Shown here: piece after piece, positions 10,268 to 20,861 of the stretch
Position numbering within the stretch: position 1 is the stretch's first letter
Layout of the letters: each line of letters opens with the position of its first letter
Assembly (NCBI GenBank): GCA_019677205.1
Contig: JAAMXY010001424.1
Span: forward strand, 1 to 39,280
Reading direction: 5' to 3'
DNA: 39,280 nt
From: Pinguiococcus pyrenoidosus
Taxonomy: Eukaryota > Sar > Pinguiophyceae > Pinguiochrysidales > Pinguiochrysidaceae
Translations under genes and position numbers: made by a program
The notes under the pieces: generated by a model
Told to the model about the DNA's origin: nothing
Database searches by the model: none
Seen by the model: only the letters and a program-made list of their open reading frames with translations

Positions 10268-11405
10268 TTAGAACGTCTGGTCCACAGGCTCAGCGGCGGC
10301 AGCATCATCCGCAGGCTCGCCTGGCTCTTCCGCGCCAGCTTCTGCATCAGCTTCGTACATGATCTTTAAGGCATTCCGGATGAGCTTTCCAACAGCGTCG
10401 CCCACCTCGCCTTCCGGGAGCTGCAAGGGGATCGCGGCAAAAAGAGATCGTGAGCTTCAGATCGATTGGCGTCGAGTCGAGCAGCACACTGGCGGCGGGA
10501 GACCCTTGGGAGGGGCGGAACCGCAGCGCCAGCGCTTACCTTGCCCTCCTCCTCCTGAAGCATGCTCTCAACGGCGAGCAGCTTCTTGTAGTAGAACTCG
10601 CGTTCCCCGTCGATGGTCTCGATCTGGGCCTCCGCCTCTGCCAACTCCTGGTTCTTCGTCGCTAACTCTCCCTCTAGCTCCTCGACGCGCTTCCGCAGAG
10701 GATCCGTAGCAGCAACCGGTGGAGCTGGGACACCGGCACCGGACGCCGGGGCTGTTCGGCGGCTGCGATTCTCCTTGTTGCTGCTGGGGCGCGGCGGAGT
10801 GGGAACGCCCTTCGGAGCGCGCCTGCTGGTCGCCGTGGCCTGGGACGCGACCTTCGCGTCCTGCCTCAGGTTCGTATTCGCTCGGCGGCCTCCGCGGCCC
10901 GCGGCCCGAGCTGCAACAGGATCGTAGTCCTCCTGGACGTGCTGGGACTCGAAGAACGCCTTGAACCACTGCATGAACTCTAGGTTGTCCTGGTACTTGG
11001 CGCGGATGAGCTTCGGCACGTCCACGTGGCGCGAAATCTGGTTGAGTCGGAAGGACTTCTGCAGCAGCTTGTAGTTGGGCACGAACTGGAAGTCCTGCTT
11101 CGCCTCCCAGTTGACTTTGTGCATCGGGACGGATCCGGGGAAGATCGCGTCCATCAGCTGGCAGGCGACAGCGCCGCTCGCCGTCTGCTCAATCTTCGTG
11201 AGGTTCAGCTGCAAAGTGGTGTTGATCCAGTCCAGGAGCTCTCGCCGCCCTTTCCATGAGCGAGTTTGAATAACAAGCGAGGGTGAATACTAAGCGAGTT
11301 TGAACAATTCGCTCCAACCATTCGAGTCTTCGGAGTATCTGCCATGCGGCCGAGCTTACCGACAAAGTAGGCTGGATCCATGATGCCAATTGATCGGTCC
11401 GCCAT
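10268..11405 (-). CDS. EB1: EB1-type microtubule plus-end binding protein
   Basis: EB1 tracks growing microtubule ends and recruits partners. Model: exons 11360-11405, 10540-11249, 10268-10420; introns of 110 and 119 nt with GTAAGC donors; 302 residues. The N-terminal calponin-homology domain is plain: MADRSIGIMDPAYFVG, spliced (phase 1) to RRELLDWINTTLQLNLTKIE, then the segment with FPGSVPMHKVNW and NYKLLQ. A basic Ser/Pro/Ala linker follows (about 125-195), then a coiled coil and the EB1 dimer motif around EREFYYKKLLAVESML (about 225-245), split from the acidic tail by the last intron. The tail ends VDQTF; animal EB1 ends EEY/F, so the final aromatic is kept but not the exact CAP-Gly-binding motif. 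Length is close to the family's usual 260-300. Confidence 0.93.
11256..11320. repeat. Imperfect ~22-bp direct repeat in EB1 intron 1
   Basis: GCGAGTTTGAATAACAA, GCGAGGGTGAATACTAA and GCGAGTTTGAACAATTC follow each other inside the first EB1 intron. Three diverged copies of one unit. Confidence 0.75.
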
Positions 11406-12197
11406 CTCGACGCCTTTTGGTGCCCTATCCGGCAAGAGACGCTGACTTTTATCTTCGGTGCTCTGTGGTTCAACAACACGGAAGGGTGAGTTTCGTGTTG
11501 TGACGAAAGGCCCACGGAACGCAGCGCCCTACGGCTCTAGCAGACTGACTCTCTGGCTTGGCTTTTCTGCTCTGGACTCCCGATCGGACAGATGCGGCGC
11601 CTCCCCACTTCTTCGGTCAAGTGAGCACACACACCGAGAAGATCCGCGAAGAAGACGCAGCGAGGTAGTTCAAAATCCTCGTGCTGCTACGTCCACGAGA
11701 GAACCCGCGGACCGAGCCTCGTCCACCACGCTGCCGCAGCGGATACGTACGTTGTCGCAGCGCACGGAGCCACAGAGGGAGAACGCAGCGACACCCGCAG
11801 AGACGCTCCCGCGAAGGCTGCCGCAAAGTGGCGGGCTTTTGAACGAGAAGCTGCCCGCTGGAAGCCAACGGCAAAAAAACAAGAAACGTCCATTTCTACT
11901 AGACATTATTCTACGAAAGTAAAACATGGCAGTATTTATAATCATACTTAACGTAAAATACACCACTTCAATTGGTGGACAGATCACGAGTTGACGTCGA
12001 TTCGGGGTTTTGGGTTTTGGGTTTTGGGTTTGGGGGCTTTTGAGCGGAAACAGTAATCAGACTGTTTTGGTCCATGGTTTGGGCATCTGTCACGCTGACG
12101 TTTATTGCAAGAACGGCCTCTGGAGCGCCGCAGGCTGATCGCCTCGGGTATTCTCGGTGCCTATGCGACGTCACACTAGCCTTTTAGAACCAGCGAG
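11406..12197. promoter_or_regulatory. Divergent intergenic region between EB1 and patatin-like genes
   Basis: These 792 bp between two outward-facing starts contain an AT-rich stretch (about 11880-11970) with an ATTGG box at 11971, and a G-rich tract at 12004-12036 listed separately. No coding sequence with recognisable domains is seen. Confidence 0.45.
12004..12036 (+). repeat. GGGTTTT heptamer tract, G-quadruplex-capable
   Basis: Five G-runs of 3-5 separated by T3-T4 form 33 bp of near-perfect GGGTTTT repeats on the plus strand. The pattern resembles telomeric repeats and meets the usual sequence rule for an intramolecular G-quadruplex. It sits about 160 bp upstream of the patatin-like ATG. 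Confidence 0.88.
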
Positions 12198-14545
12198 ATG
12201 ATCTGGACGGCTTTCCTGACCGGTCTGGCCATCGCATCGGGACTCAACGCTCCGTGCATCTCCCGGACAGCTCGGCATTGCAGCACAGAGGGGCCAAGAG
12301 CCTCTTTTCCAGTGCTCGCCAGGGCGCCTAGTCCACCCGACCTGCAGACCACTAGCATCAAAGAAGGCCCTGGGCAGCGCAGGCGGCCAAAGGGCCTGAG
12401 AGCCTTGAAGAGGATGAAGGTAGTGAGGAGAGAGCCGAGATCTGGCGGTGATGTTCCTGACGGCTGCAGTCGTTTCCAGGTGGCGAATCATCTGCTTCGC
12501 CAGCAATTTCGCCGATCATTTCGCGGATATTTTAGCCGAGGCTCCGAGCCAAGAACGAAGACGGTGGTGCGATCGCTGGCGGAGCTAAACGCTTTCCGAG
12601 AAGCCAGCGGCTCCACCACCATCGACACGGCGGCCTTGGTGGTGGAGCCGACGGTAGCAAGCTTGGAGGTTCGTCCTGGTCTTCTAGGGCAGCGCTTGCC
12701 AAGAAGAGGTCGCGTCCATGTTCTGACCTGCATCTGCCACGACCACTTAGGACTTGCGTGCGCATCCTGTAGCGAAGCTCTTGAAAGATCGCCTGCGGAG
12801 TGGCTACGCACCGGGCTCATTGGCCGATGGCAACAAAGTCGGCATCGCCATTGAAGGTCTTGCTAGCTTGATGTAGCGCATGCAACTTGAGAGCTGCTGC
12901 TGAGCCGCTTTTACGTGCTGTCACAGGGGGAGGCATGCGGGGAGCGTACGCGGCAGGCGCTTCCACTTGCCTGTCCTACTTGGGCTTCGCCGAAGCGGTA
13001 GACGAAGTCTACGGGTCGAGTGCCGGAAGTATCGTTGCGGCATATTTCGTGAGTCGACAAGTGTAAGAGTTGCTCAGTAGCCCATGCTGACGTCCTCGCA
13101 AAACGCCTGAAGAGAGCGTCGTCCGTAGGGATGCGTGGAAAGTGTACACCGACATCATCACGGCCCCAGAGGATCGGTTCATCGACCTGAGGAGGCTGCC
13201 CGGTGCCCTCGGTATGTCCCAGAGTGCGTCATGCGCCAGTATATTGGCCAAGGCCTCGCTTACCCATCTCTCGCTGCACAAGGCTTGCCCGACGTGGCAA
13301 CGGCCTCCATGCTGGCGAGGAGCGTCGATGAGACCGGAGAACGGTACCCGCCGGGTTCCGCGGCGCAGTGGCCTCGGAGCTTCAGCCCCGTGTTCAACCT
13401 GAATCTCCTCCTTGGCGCAATGGAGCCTGATGGCCCTCTCCCATTGGATTGGGACAAGTTTCGAGTGAACGAGCGCACGCAGCCATGCTTCGTCATCGCA
13501 TCCGCGAGCAAGGCGATGCAGAGTCTGGCATTGAACGCCAAGGATGTGAGTAGGGGATTCTTCGCCTTTGTACCACTCACATTGGTGGCAGCTGACTGCA
13601 CGACATTCAGGGCGATTGGGGTGGCGACATGCTGGACTTCTTGAAAGCTTGCAGAGCATCGGTCACCGTTCCCGCGATCGCAGGACCAGCCCTTCGCCTG
13701 AGTCTGCCAAGATTCTCCGGGGATACCGACCGATCTGAGAGGTTGACGGATGCGCTCCTGCTGGAACCGATCCCGTACCGGAGCGCTTGCGCCAACGAGT
13801 GCAGTCACGTTCTCGTGCTTCGATCCCGTCCGCTGGGAGCCTCCGTTCTGGGTAAGAGAAAATCACGGGCATGTGGAATTCGCGGAACGCCGCCAAGCTC
13901 AGCCCGCCCCGTGTTCTCAATAGGGAAGGCACCCTCTGTCTATGAGACCCGCATGGCATCCAGATTCTACGCGCTAGAAGACTGCCCGGAGGCAGCAGAC
14001 TTCATATCCAAGTGCCAGCATCAGGTGTGACAACGCAGCTGCAAAAGCGGGCAAGCCATCCTTGGTGGGATGTTGGCTGATGGCAGCATTCTGCGCCATC
14101 GGTGCCTATCGCAGGTCGTTTACGCGGAAGACGCTCTTCTCCTCGCGGAAGCCAGCCGGTCGAGGCGTCCTGTGCGAGCACCCACGCTCCAGGTGAGCGC
14201 GGCGCATCCAATGTGCGTCGTTTGAGCGTATCCCCCTCCTAAGCCAGACGTCGGAACGAACGCAGAACGAAGTAAATCTGCTCCAGATTGGGCCGTCCGA
14301 CGACGTGGTCGAGCTCGGGCAGCTCGACACGGCGCGCGACCGAGTCCTTCAAGGTAAGCGCGACTGAGCCAAGTCCTCGCCGCTCCATCACTGACGCAAG
14401 TGGTCCGATGCTAGCGGTGGTCGAAGGTTTCGTCTCCATGTACCTCGTCCTCGGGGACCGCGCGGAGGAAGCCCGAGATCCTGTCGTCCTACAGAAGGAA
14501 GCGCAGGAAGCTGCACTCGAGATCTTCGGAGCAGGGAGGTCGTAG
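12198..14545 (+). CDS. Patatin-like phospholipase / lipid acyl hydrolase
   Basis: Model, ten exons: 12198-12668, 12751-12856, 12927-13060, 13115-13211, 13253-13545, 13611-13851, 13924-14024, 14115-14192, 14266-14353, 14415-14545; 579 residues. Most introns are 54-82 nt. The fourth is uncertain: starting exon 5 at 13253 gives a 41-nt intron, while 13340 also fits the phase and removes 29 residues. Key features: a probable signal peptide (MIWTAFLTGLAIASG), HPVAKLLKDRL, the oxyanion loop IEGGGMRGAYAAG, the nucleophile elbow GSSAGS, DRFIDLRRL, LKACRASVTVPAIAGP, and LTDALLLEPIPYRSA, whose Asp should complete the Ser-Asp dyad. The segments after it (SHVLVLRSRP, APSVYE, VVYAEDALLL) match the plant/algal patatin-like group. 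Donors GTTCGT and GTCTTG in the first two introns are weak. The stop lies 18 nt from the stop of the convergent Sel1 gene. Confidence 0.88.
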
Positions 14546-14563
14546 GACGCTGGCCGATCTGCC

Positions 14564-17500
14564 TTAAGATGTGCAGAACGGCAGCCTTGGCCATGTCATT
14601 TCGCACAACCTGAAGTTCATTGTGAGGGCGAGGGCGTCGTCGATGGCCCAGAACGCAACCGCGAATGGATACTCCACCAGGCACGGCACGTTGAAGGGGT
14701 ACCCCGCCGAGGAACACAATTCGTAGTATGTTCTTGCCAGCTTCCGGTCCATGTAAATGCGCTCGGCCGGAGCTTCGGCGTCGCCACCTTCGCCAGGGCG
14801 AAAACCAAATCCAAGAGTTTGGGCCGCTTGCCGCTGGGCCTCACTGTCTCCGAGGCGAGCCGCTTCCATGAGGCGACCAACCCCCGTGGCGACGCACTTT
14901 TCACACCGGAAGGCATCGTTGCTGGTGGCGCCTCCAGACAAATAGTCTTTCAAACTTGGTTTGGCGCCCTCGGTGCACTCGCCTTCCCAGCCTTGCAGGG
15001 CGCAGTTGCCCAGATGTAGCCAGGCCTCAGGATGCTGCATCCTGGCAGCCATGGCTGCATAGCGTCTCGATATCTGATGCCTGCGCTTGTCAGGCCAGCT
15101 GAAGAGTGGCGAACTCGACTCGAGGCCATTCTTGTCCACGAGATGCGCCGTGTTCAGCTGCGCAAAGCCCACTCCAAAGAGCGAAAGAAAGCTGTATCTG
15201 CTGACAAGGTTGGACGATCCCACATGAAACTTGTCTTGGTTGGCGTGTTGCGTCGTAATCCAGTCATAGAACGCCGGGGAAGGGTCCAGATCCGCCCAGA
15301 ACGAGTTGTCAATGGTGCAGTCGGGCTCGTCCGCGCAGCTCTCTTCTCTGCAGCGCAGCGGAGTCTTCCATCGGGGAATGGCCATCACGGCCGCCTCGAA
15401 GAGAAAGGAGAGAGCCTCGGAGCACGCTCTGTCGACGCGAGCCGTTTCCGAATCATCTTGGGCCTTCGATGTTGGCTGCCGCCGTGGACGATCCGCGGAG
15501 ATCTCACTGATCTGCCCATCTTCACCGACCGTCATCTCAATCATGTCTCCGTCGAACAGAGGCTCGTCCATCCCTGCGTAGTCCCCTTGCTCCAGCTCTT
15601 CGTTGATCAGCTCATCTTCGATGGGTATCAGGACCAGCGTCGCGAGATGATACATCGCGTCACCCACCACCTCATAGTAGCCATCGCGCTTCCCGACGGC
15701 GATCGCGCGGTTCAGATAGAACATTGCGGCGCTTCTTTGCCCGTCGGTGAAGGCATCGCCGTGGCCCACTTTGAGCGGCTCCAGATTCTCGGTCAGCACG
15801 TCAGCCGCAACCACCGTTCTCCAATCCATTTCCGGCGACACGTCCTCCGGCGTTCCTTCGATCGCACCTCCGTAGCTGATCAGCAGCTCCCCCAGCTTCA
15901 AGCTTGCAAACGGATCCTCCATTTCGTTGGCCATCTGCGAGACGATTTTTCGACGAGACCAGTGAAACATATCGCGCGTGGCCCTGGCAAGCCTGCAGAT
16001 GCTGCCTTACCTTGAGGAGTGAAATCCCCCGCAAGGCTCGGTCTTGCACGGCACGGCGATATGCGTCGCGATTCTCCCACGCGTACTCGCTCGCCTCGTC
16101 TTCGAGAGCGTCTAGTTCTGACGTGCCCAGCAAGCTATTCGCGCGTCCGGATCCTTTCCAAGGCATCGCCGTTAGACTTGAGGAAGAATCGCTGTGAATT
16201 GGGCTTGCGTCCCATAGCGACAGCCATTGCCATAGCCACAGCCATAGTCATAGCCGCTGTGTCACCTGCGAGCTTTAAGTACGCCCTCGCCTTCTTGGCG
16301 TACTCACTGGTCCCCTGCAGCGGAGACGCTCTTGCTGGATCCTCCGTGGCCGCCATTCCGTAGTAGATGAAGCCAAGCAGCTCATCAGCCTCACTTTGGC
16401 CATGCCGAGACGCAATCTCAAGGTAGCGGATGGCCTCTTGGTAATCCTGCGGCACGTCAAAGCCATAGGCAAAGCTCTCTCCCAAAATGAAGGCCGACTC
16501 GGCGATCTCTGAGGCGCAGTTCGGACATGCGTCAGTTCTCCAAGTTCCATTCCGGGATAGGACCGCTGGAAGGATGAAAAGCACCTGCGCTGTCACCCCC
16601 GAACGAGCTTTCAACTTGCATTCGATGGTACTCCAGCTCGTCGTCGAGGTTGCCCGTATCCGCGTTGAACCCCAAAGCCGAAGAGATCCGTTGCCAAGCC
16701 TGCTGGAAGACAGACCCGTTCTCGTCTTTGGACCCCGCGCCGCCAGCTTTCCCTGCCGCCGCTTTTCTTGGCGAATGCTGATCCTGGTCGAGGCCGCGAG
16801 GAATGCCCACCGCCATCTTCAGCTTCGGGAGCGTCAGCGTTTCGAGCGGAATGGCACTGACTGGAGCGGGCAAGACATCCTAGAGTTCGTGAGCACAGCA
16901 TCCGAAAGAGCTTCACGTTAGCCGCTGCACGTCTCTGCGCTCCTGTGCGCTGCTTTGCGCACCTCTTCCACGGGACTCTGATACTTGTGGCTTCCGGAAG
17001 CGTCGCCATCATCGCCATCATCGCCATCATGAGCCTCATGACCATCATCATGATAAACCAGCGAGACGCCCAGTCTTTCCCTCGCCATGAACTCCTCTAC
17101 GGTGTACTCGGCGTAGCTGATCGCGTCGATGCACTTCCCTTCGACGAGCTTGCTGTGGATCAAGAACGCTCGACAAAGGCTCGCCGCGAGGCTCCCCTGA
17201 TCAATCGCGTCGTCCAGCAGCGTCACGATGCCATCGATGGTGGAAGGGATTGCAGGGTTCCACAAGTGGGTGTCCTCCGATTGGAGCATCATCTCCGGGA
17301 AGCTGTCGTAGCGCCTTGAGCTCGGGTTGAAGAACAGCATGGTGAGGCCAAGCATTGCAAGCAGTGCGTTGGCGTCTCCGTGGCCCTCCGCAGCAAGCGC
17401 TTGGAGCGTCTCCAGCGCTTCCAGCCTGCCTCCCGGCTGCTCCAGCAGCCTCATGAAGCCCTCTCGCATGACGATCTCCTCCGCCGCCTCCTTGAAGCGC

Positions 17501-17916
17501 TGCTCCGCCCCGCACAGCTCCTGCAGGGAGCTGAGGGAGACGGTGATGGCCAGCCGCGGCTCGTCGAAGCCCAAGGTGAGAAGCCGCGTCGAGATGGGTC
17601 CGGTCGGCGGCACGCTGAACTTCTTGTGGGCCCTGAGCTTCGCCGTGCTGTACACCATCTCCCCCGTGAGCATGTCCAGATGCTCCACGGGACAGTCCAT
17701 CTTGGCGACGATCTGTAGACGCTCTCCGCGGAACCCCTCCAGGTACACTTCCGCCTCGTGGCCGTCCCACAAGTCGCCCAGCTCCGTGTCTCCGCGCGAC
17801 GACCGGAGAAACAGCGACACTGGCACGCCTACCCGGATGTCATTTTGGATCACGAGCTTGGCAGAAGCAAGCTGCAGGCCGAGAACCACGAGGAAGAAGG
17901 CGGACTGGGGAGGCAT
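14564..17916 (-). CDS. Secreted or ER-lumenal Sel1-repeat protein, SEL1L/HRD3-like
   Basis: Model: exons 16963-17916, 16616-16879, 16266-16506, 16011-16153, 14564-15934; introns of 83, 109, 112 and 76 nt; 990 residues. A clear signal peptide (MPPQSAFFLVVLGLQLASA) starts the protein. Sel1-type helical repeats are recognisable: ESAFILGESFAYGFDVPQDYQEAIRYLE, GYYEVVGDAMYHLATL, RYAAMAARMQHPEAWLHLGN, and RLMEAARLGDSEAQ. The N-terminal 300 residues form a separate domain ending in an Asp/Gly/His-rich run (HDDGHEAHDGDDGDDGD). In other eukaryotes ER-lumenal Sel1 proteins of this size are the HRD3/SEL1L subunit of the ER-associated degradation ligase; assignment to that role is inference. No C-terminal membrane anchor is evident. 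The third intron covers a GCTATGG-like repeat that would otherwise read Met-Ala-Val-Ala-Met. Exons 3-4 are the least certain junction. Confidence 0.82.
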
Positions 17917-18457
17917 GTCGCCAGCTGGAGGCTCTGCCGCTGCGTAGGCCGGTCAAGATCGAGGTGCGGAGGGGAAGAGAGCGTTCCTCGAGGCGTGTGG
18001 TGGAAAACGCCGAGCGCGACTCGACCAGGAAGACCGTCGAGAGGCGCTCGTAGCGGCTTTTGCTTCGCGCGAGGATCTGCGTCGGAGGAATCAGCTGACC
18101 GACGTTTTCTCGCGTCGCTCTTCTGCGGTTTGTCCATGGCTAGTCCTGCGTGCAGCAAAGCGTTGGTGAATGGGGAAGGACCCCAACGCTTCGGATTGTG
18201 CAACACAGTGGAGGGGTCGACGCTGCGCTGTATCCTGCAGGCCAATATCCGATGGCCTTCCCCGACGGAATGCCCTCTGAACGAGCCGGAGCTTCGATTG
18301 TCGCTTGTCCATTGTCGAGCTTCGAGCTTCGAGCTTCGAGGTGAGTGATAGCGGCGAGAGCGTCGATCGACATTCCATCAGCATTCAGTGAACACGAATC
18401 GTCCTCTTCTTTATGCCTTCCTTTATTGGCAAACCAGGTCTCCCTCGCTTGCTTGAG
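17917..18457. other. Intergenic region between two same-strand genes
   Basis: These 541 bp between the NOA1-type gene stop and the Sel1-repeat gene start should hold one 3' UTR and one promoter. They contain an 8-bp tandem repeat (TCGAGCTT, three copies, 18315-18340). No coding sequence recognised. Confidence 0.5.
18315..18340. repeat. 8-bp tandem repeat, TCGAGCTT unit
   Basis: Three copies plus two bases, in the region between the Sel1-repeat and NOA1-type genes. Confidence 0.88.
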
Positions 18458-20371
18458 CTAGTTCCTGCGGCCTCCGGTCTTGGTCTTCTTGCCGATCTTG
18501 CGAGAGCGGACTCCCGTGTACTTGGCGGTGGTCCACCTGGCCTCAAACGGCATCAATGGCTCGCGCAAGCCAACCCGCACCCCTCGCGGCACCGTGATGC
18601 CGATTTTCAGGTTCCCCGTGCCAGTGACCGCCACCCAGCCCAGCCCGCCAAGCACGATGTCCTTCGCCGCCTCGTTCCAGCCGCGGCCTTCAATGGTGAC
18701 CTCGTGGCGGACCCATGACCCCAGCGCGTCGTACCTTTCCCGCGTCGAGGGAGGGTACAGCACGTCGCCGATTCTCTTCTCCAGGAGGTCCGGAACCTTT
18801 TCCGTCTGCGTGGGATGCACCTTGACGTCGTTGCTGACGAAGGCGGTGAACAGAGCCGGACTGCCGTCGACGAAGTCAATGTGTGCGAGCGCCCCAAGCA
18901 TCATGGTCTTCTGCGGCAGGAGCCGCAGTGTGACGTGGTCCACACGCTTCTGAGGCACCACCTTGCCCAGCTCGTCACTTTCAAGACGCGACGTCAGCTG
19001 GTGCGAGAGCATCAGGCCCGGCGTGTCATACAGGGAGGTCTGTTTGTCCAAGCGGATTCGAACCATGCCGAGCGTCGTTCCCGGAAGCACGCTCGTGGTC
19101 ACAGCGCCAAAGCGGAGGTCGGCTGCGGCCTTGCCGCGATTTCGCTTCCCTTTCGGTGCTGGCTTCTTCCCGGCTGCCCGCTCGGTGATGTCGACGAGCT
19201 TGTTTATGAAGGTGCTCTTGCCGACGTTGGCCGCGCCGACCACGTAGACGTCGCATTGCTTGACGGCCGCACGCTCCCGCACGGCGCGAAGAAGACTCTT
19301 CACGCCGTATCCGGTGAAGCAGCTGATCAGGTGGACGTTGGAGTTCCGCACGTCGCCCAGGCCGAGGGCGCGCATTTCCTTGGTGATCCACTGCCGCACA
19401 CGGTCCGGCTTCATGTCCTTGGGGAGCAGGTCTGCCTTGTTGGCCGCCACGATCACCTCGTTCGCGCCCACCAGGCGTCGTATGTTCGTCAGGACGCTGC
19501 CATGGAAGTCGAAGATGTCCGTAACGTACACAACGAGGCAGTCGACGTCCCGAAGGACGCTGATCGTGTCTTCGAAGGCCTTCGGCGTCAGCGTCTCCAC
19601 CGTGCTCCAGCCGGCGCGCAACTCCGAATCCACCTTGCCATAGTACCGAAGCTTGTAGCACCTGGCACAGACCACCTCCTTCGGGTCCTTGAACTTCTTG
19701 GGAGGCTTGTTGAGGACGACGGCATCCTCACCGAGCAGCTGCGTCTCCGTGCCCCCGGCTTCCGCCGCGTTTGCCTCCGCCAGAGCTGCATTGTTTTCAT
19801 CTTCTAGATCCAGCACAAGTCGCTCTCCATCTTCCGTCTCCAGCAGCGTCTGCTCGGGCTCCTTCGAGGCTTCGACGAGCGCCTGCAGCTTCTCCTTCGG
19901 CACGTAGCCGGGCTCGTTCGGCATGTCGGTCTGGAACTTGACGCCGCAACCAGGGCACTTGTCCGCCTGGACGACCACCTTGAAGCTCTCCAGCAGCAGC
20001 TCCGAGTCGGAATCCACGTCGTCCGCGAACTCGCTGTCGTCCAAGAAGGCCGGGGCCTGCATGCGGCCGCCCTTGGCCTCGAATTCTGCTTGCGCGAGGC
20101 GCGCGCCCATGTCGTCGTCGGGAGCGAACGGGTCAAACCCCTCATCGCTTTCTCCGCTCTCCGCTCGGCAGAAGGCCCGGATGTAAGACGCCCGAACGAG
20201 GCCTCGGCGCGCCAGAACTGGCCGCAGCGTCGCCGTGCGGCGCAAAAACAGACTGAACATTGAAAGGCCGAGGAGCCCTGCGAAGCTGGGCGGGTTAGGA
20301 CATGTGGACAGACGCGTTCGAGCACGCGCCACGCAACCTGAGAAAAGCCTTCGAGGGCCTTTGCAGATCAT
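18458..20371 (-). CDS. Circularly permuted organellar GTPase, NOA1 / BPG2 / YqeH family
   Basis: A single uninterrupted frame of 637 residues. YqeH-type GTPases help assemble the small ribosomal subunit; NOA1 acts in mitochondria and BPG2 in plastids. The zinc-binding pairs are Cys139/Cys142 (CPGC) and Cys235/Cys238 (CARC), separated by an acidic insert of about 90 residues. The GTPase motifs occur in permuted order: G4 NKAD (311-314), G5 near ISC (349-351), then G1 GAANVGKST (379-387) and G3 DTPG (449-452). A C-terminal domain of about 150 residues with a basic end follows. The first 70 residues are basic, hydroxylated and poor in acid, as in an organelle-targeting presequence. A second in-frame ATG at 20260 (residue 38) begins another presequence-like stretch, so two start sites or a two-part signal are possible. 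Plastid versus mitochondrion cannot be settled from sequence alone. Confidence 0.92.
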   Translation of the reverse strand: MICKGPRRLFSGCVARARTRLSTCPNPPSFAGLLGLSMFSLFLRRTATLRPVLARRGLVRASYIRAFCRAESGESDEGFDPFAPDDDMGARLAQAEFEAKGGRMQAPAFLDDSEFADDVDSDSELLLESFKVVVQADKCPGCGVKFQTDMPNEPGYVPKEKLQALVEASKEPEQTLLETEDGERLVLDLEDENNAALAEANAAEAGGTETQLLGEDAVVLNKPPKKFKDPKEVVCARCYKLRYYGKVDSELRAGWSTVETLTPKAFEDTISVLRDVDCLVVYVTDIFDFHGSVLTNIRRLVGANEVIVAANKADLLPKDMKPDRVRQWITKEMRALGLGDVRNSNVHLISCFTGYGVKSLLRAVRERAAVKQCDVYVVGAANVGKSTFINKLVDITERAAGKKPAPKGKRNRGKAAADLRFGAVTTSVLPGTTLGMVRIRLDKQTSLYDTPGLMLSHQLTSRLESDELGKVVPQKRVDHVTLRLLPQKTMMLGALAHIDFVDGSPALFTAFVSNDVKVHPTQTEKVPDLLEKRIGDVLYPPSTRERYDALGSWVRHEVTIEGRGWNEAAKDIVLGGLGWVAVTGTGNLKIGITVPRGVRVGLREPLMPFEARWTTAKYTGVRSRKIGKKTKTGGRRN

Positions 20372-20861
20372 CTCTGCGGATCTTCAAAAGAGGTGAGGAC
20401 GCGCTGGGCGCGCACTTGTGGCGCACTGGTTTTCCTTTTCTGCGAAGACCGGACAAACGCACCGTGACAGCTGGATATTTCAAAAGACCAAAACCGTAGT
20501 TTTGATATTAATCTAATTTACGGTGGCATCCATCGCTGAACATCGCGATGGGAAAATGCTCCGGATTGGCCGATCAAGGGAGCGGAGCGGTTCATTGGCC
20601 AGATACAAAAATTCGGATTACAGGACACTCGTTTTCGTTTTCGTCAGCATAGCGCAGCATGGCCAGCGCCGCAGCTCTCCGCGGACGCCACTGACGCCAG
20701 GTCCACTTTCGACAGTGGCGCGTCAGATGCTTGTGACTTCTCAGGCGCGTTGTGCTTTGGGTTTCCTTTACATCGCTTAGGAAGCTGGCCATCACCCGGC
20801 ATCTGCTAGTGAATCCCCCAGAACTCCCGCGGATCCCTCCACCTCGTTTTACGGACAGCGG
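20372..20861. promoter_or_regulatory. Divergent intergenic region between NOA1-type GTPase and Cys-tail protein A
   Basis: These 490 bp face outward to two starts. They include an AT-rich patch at about 20480-20525 and two ATTGG boxes at 20565-20569 and 20594-20598, 29 bp apart. The promoter role is inferred from position. Confidence 0.45.

Noticed and set aside
16190-16262. Met-Ala-Val-Ala-Met repeat as part of the Sel1 protein
   Set aside because: It lies between a usable donor (GTGACA at 16265) and the acceptor at 16154, and the Sel1 frame continues better when it is spliced out. The array is a GCTATGG-like simple repeat.
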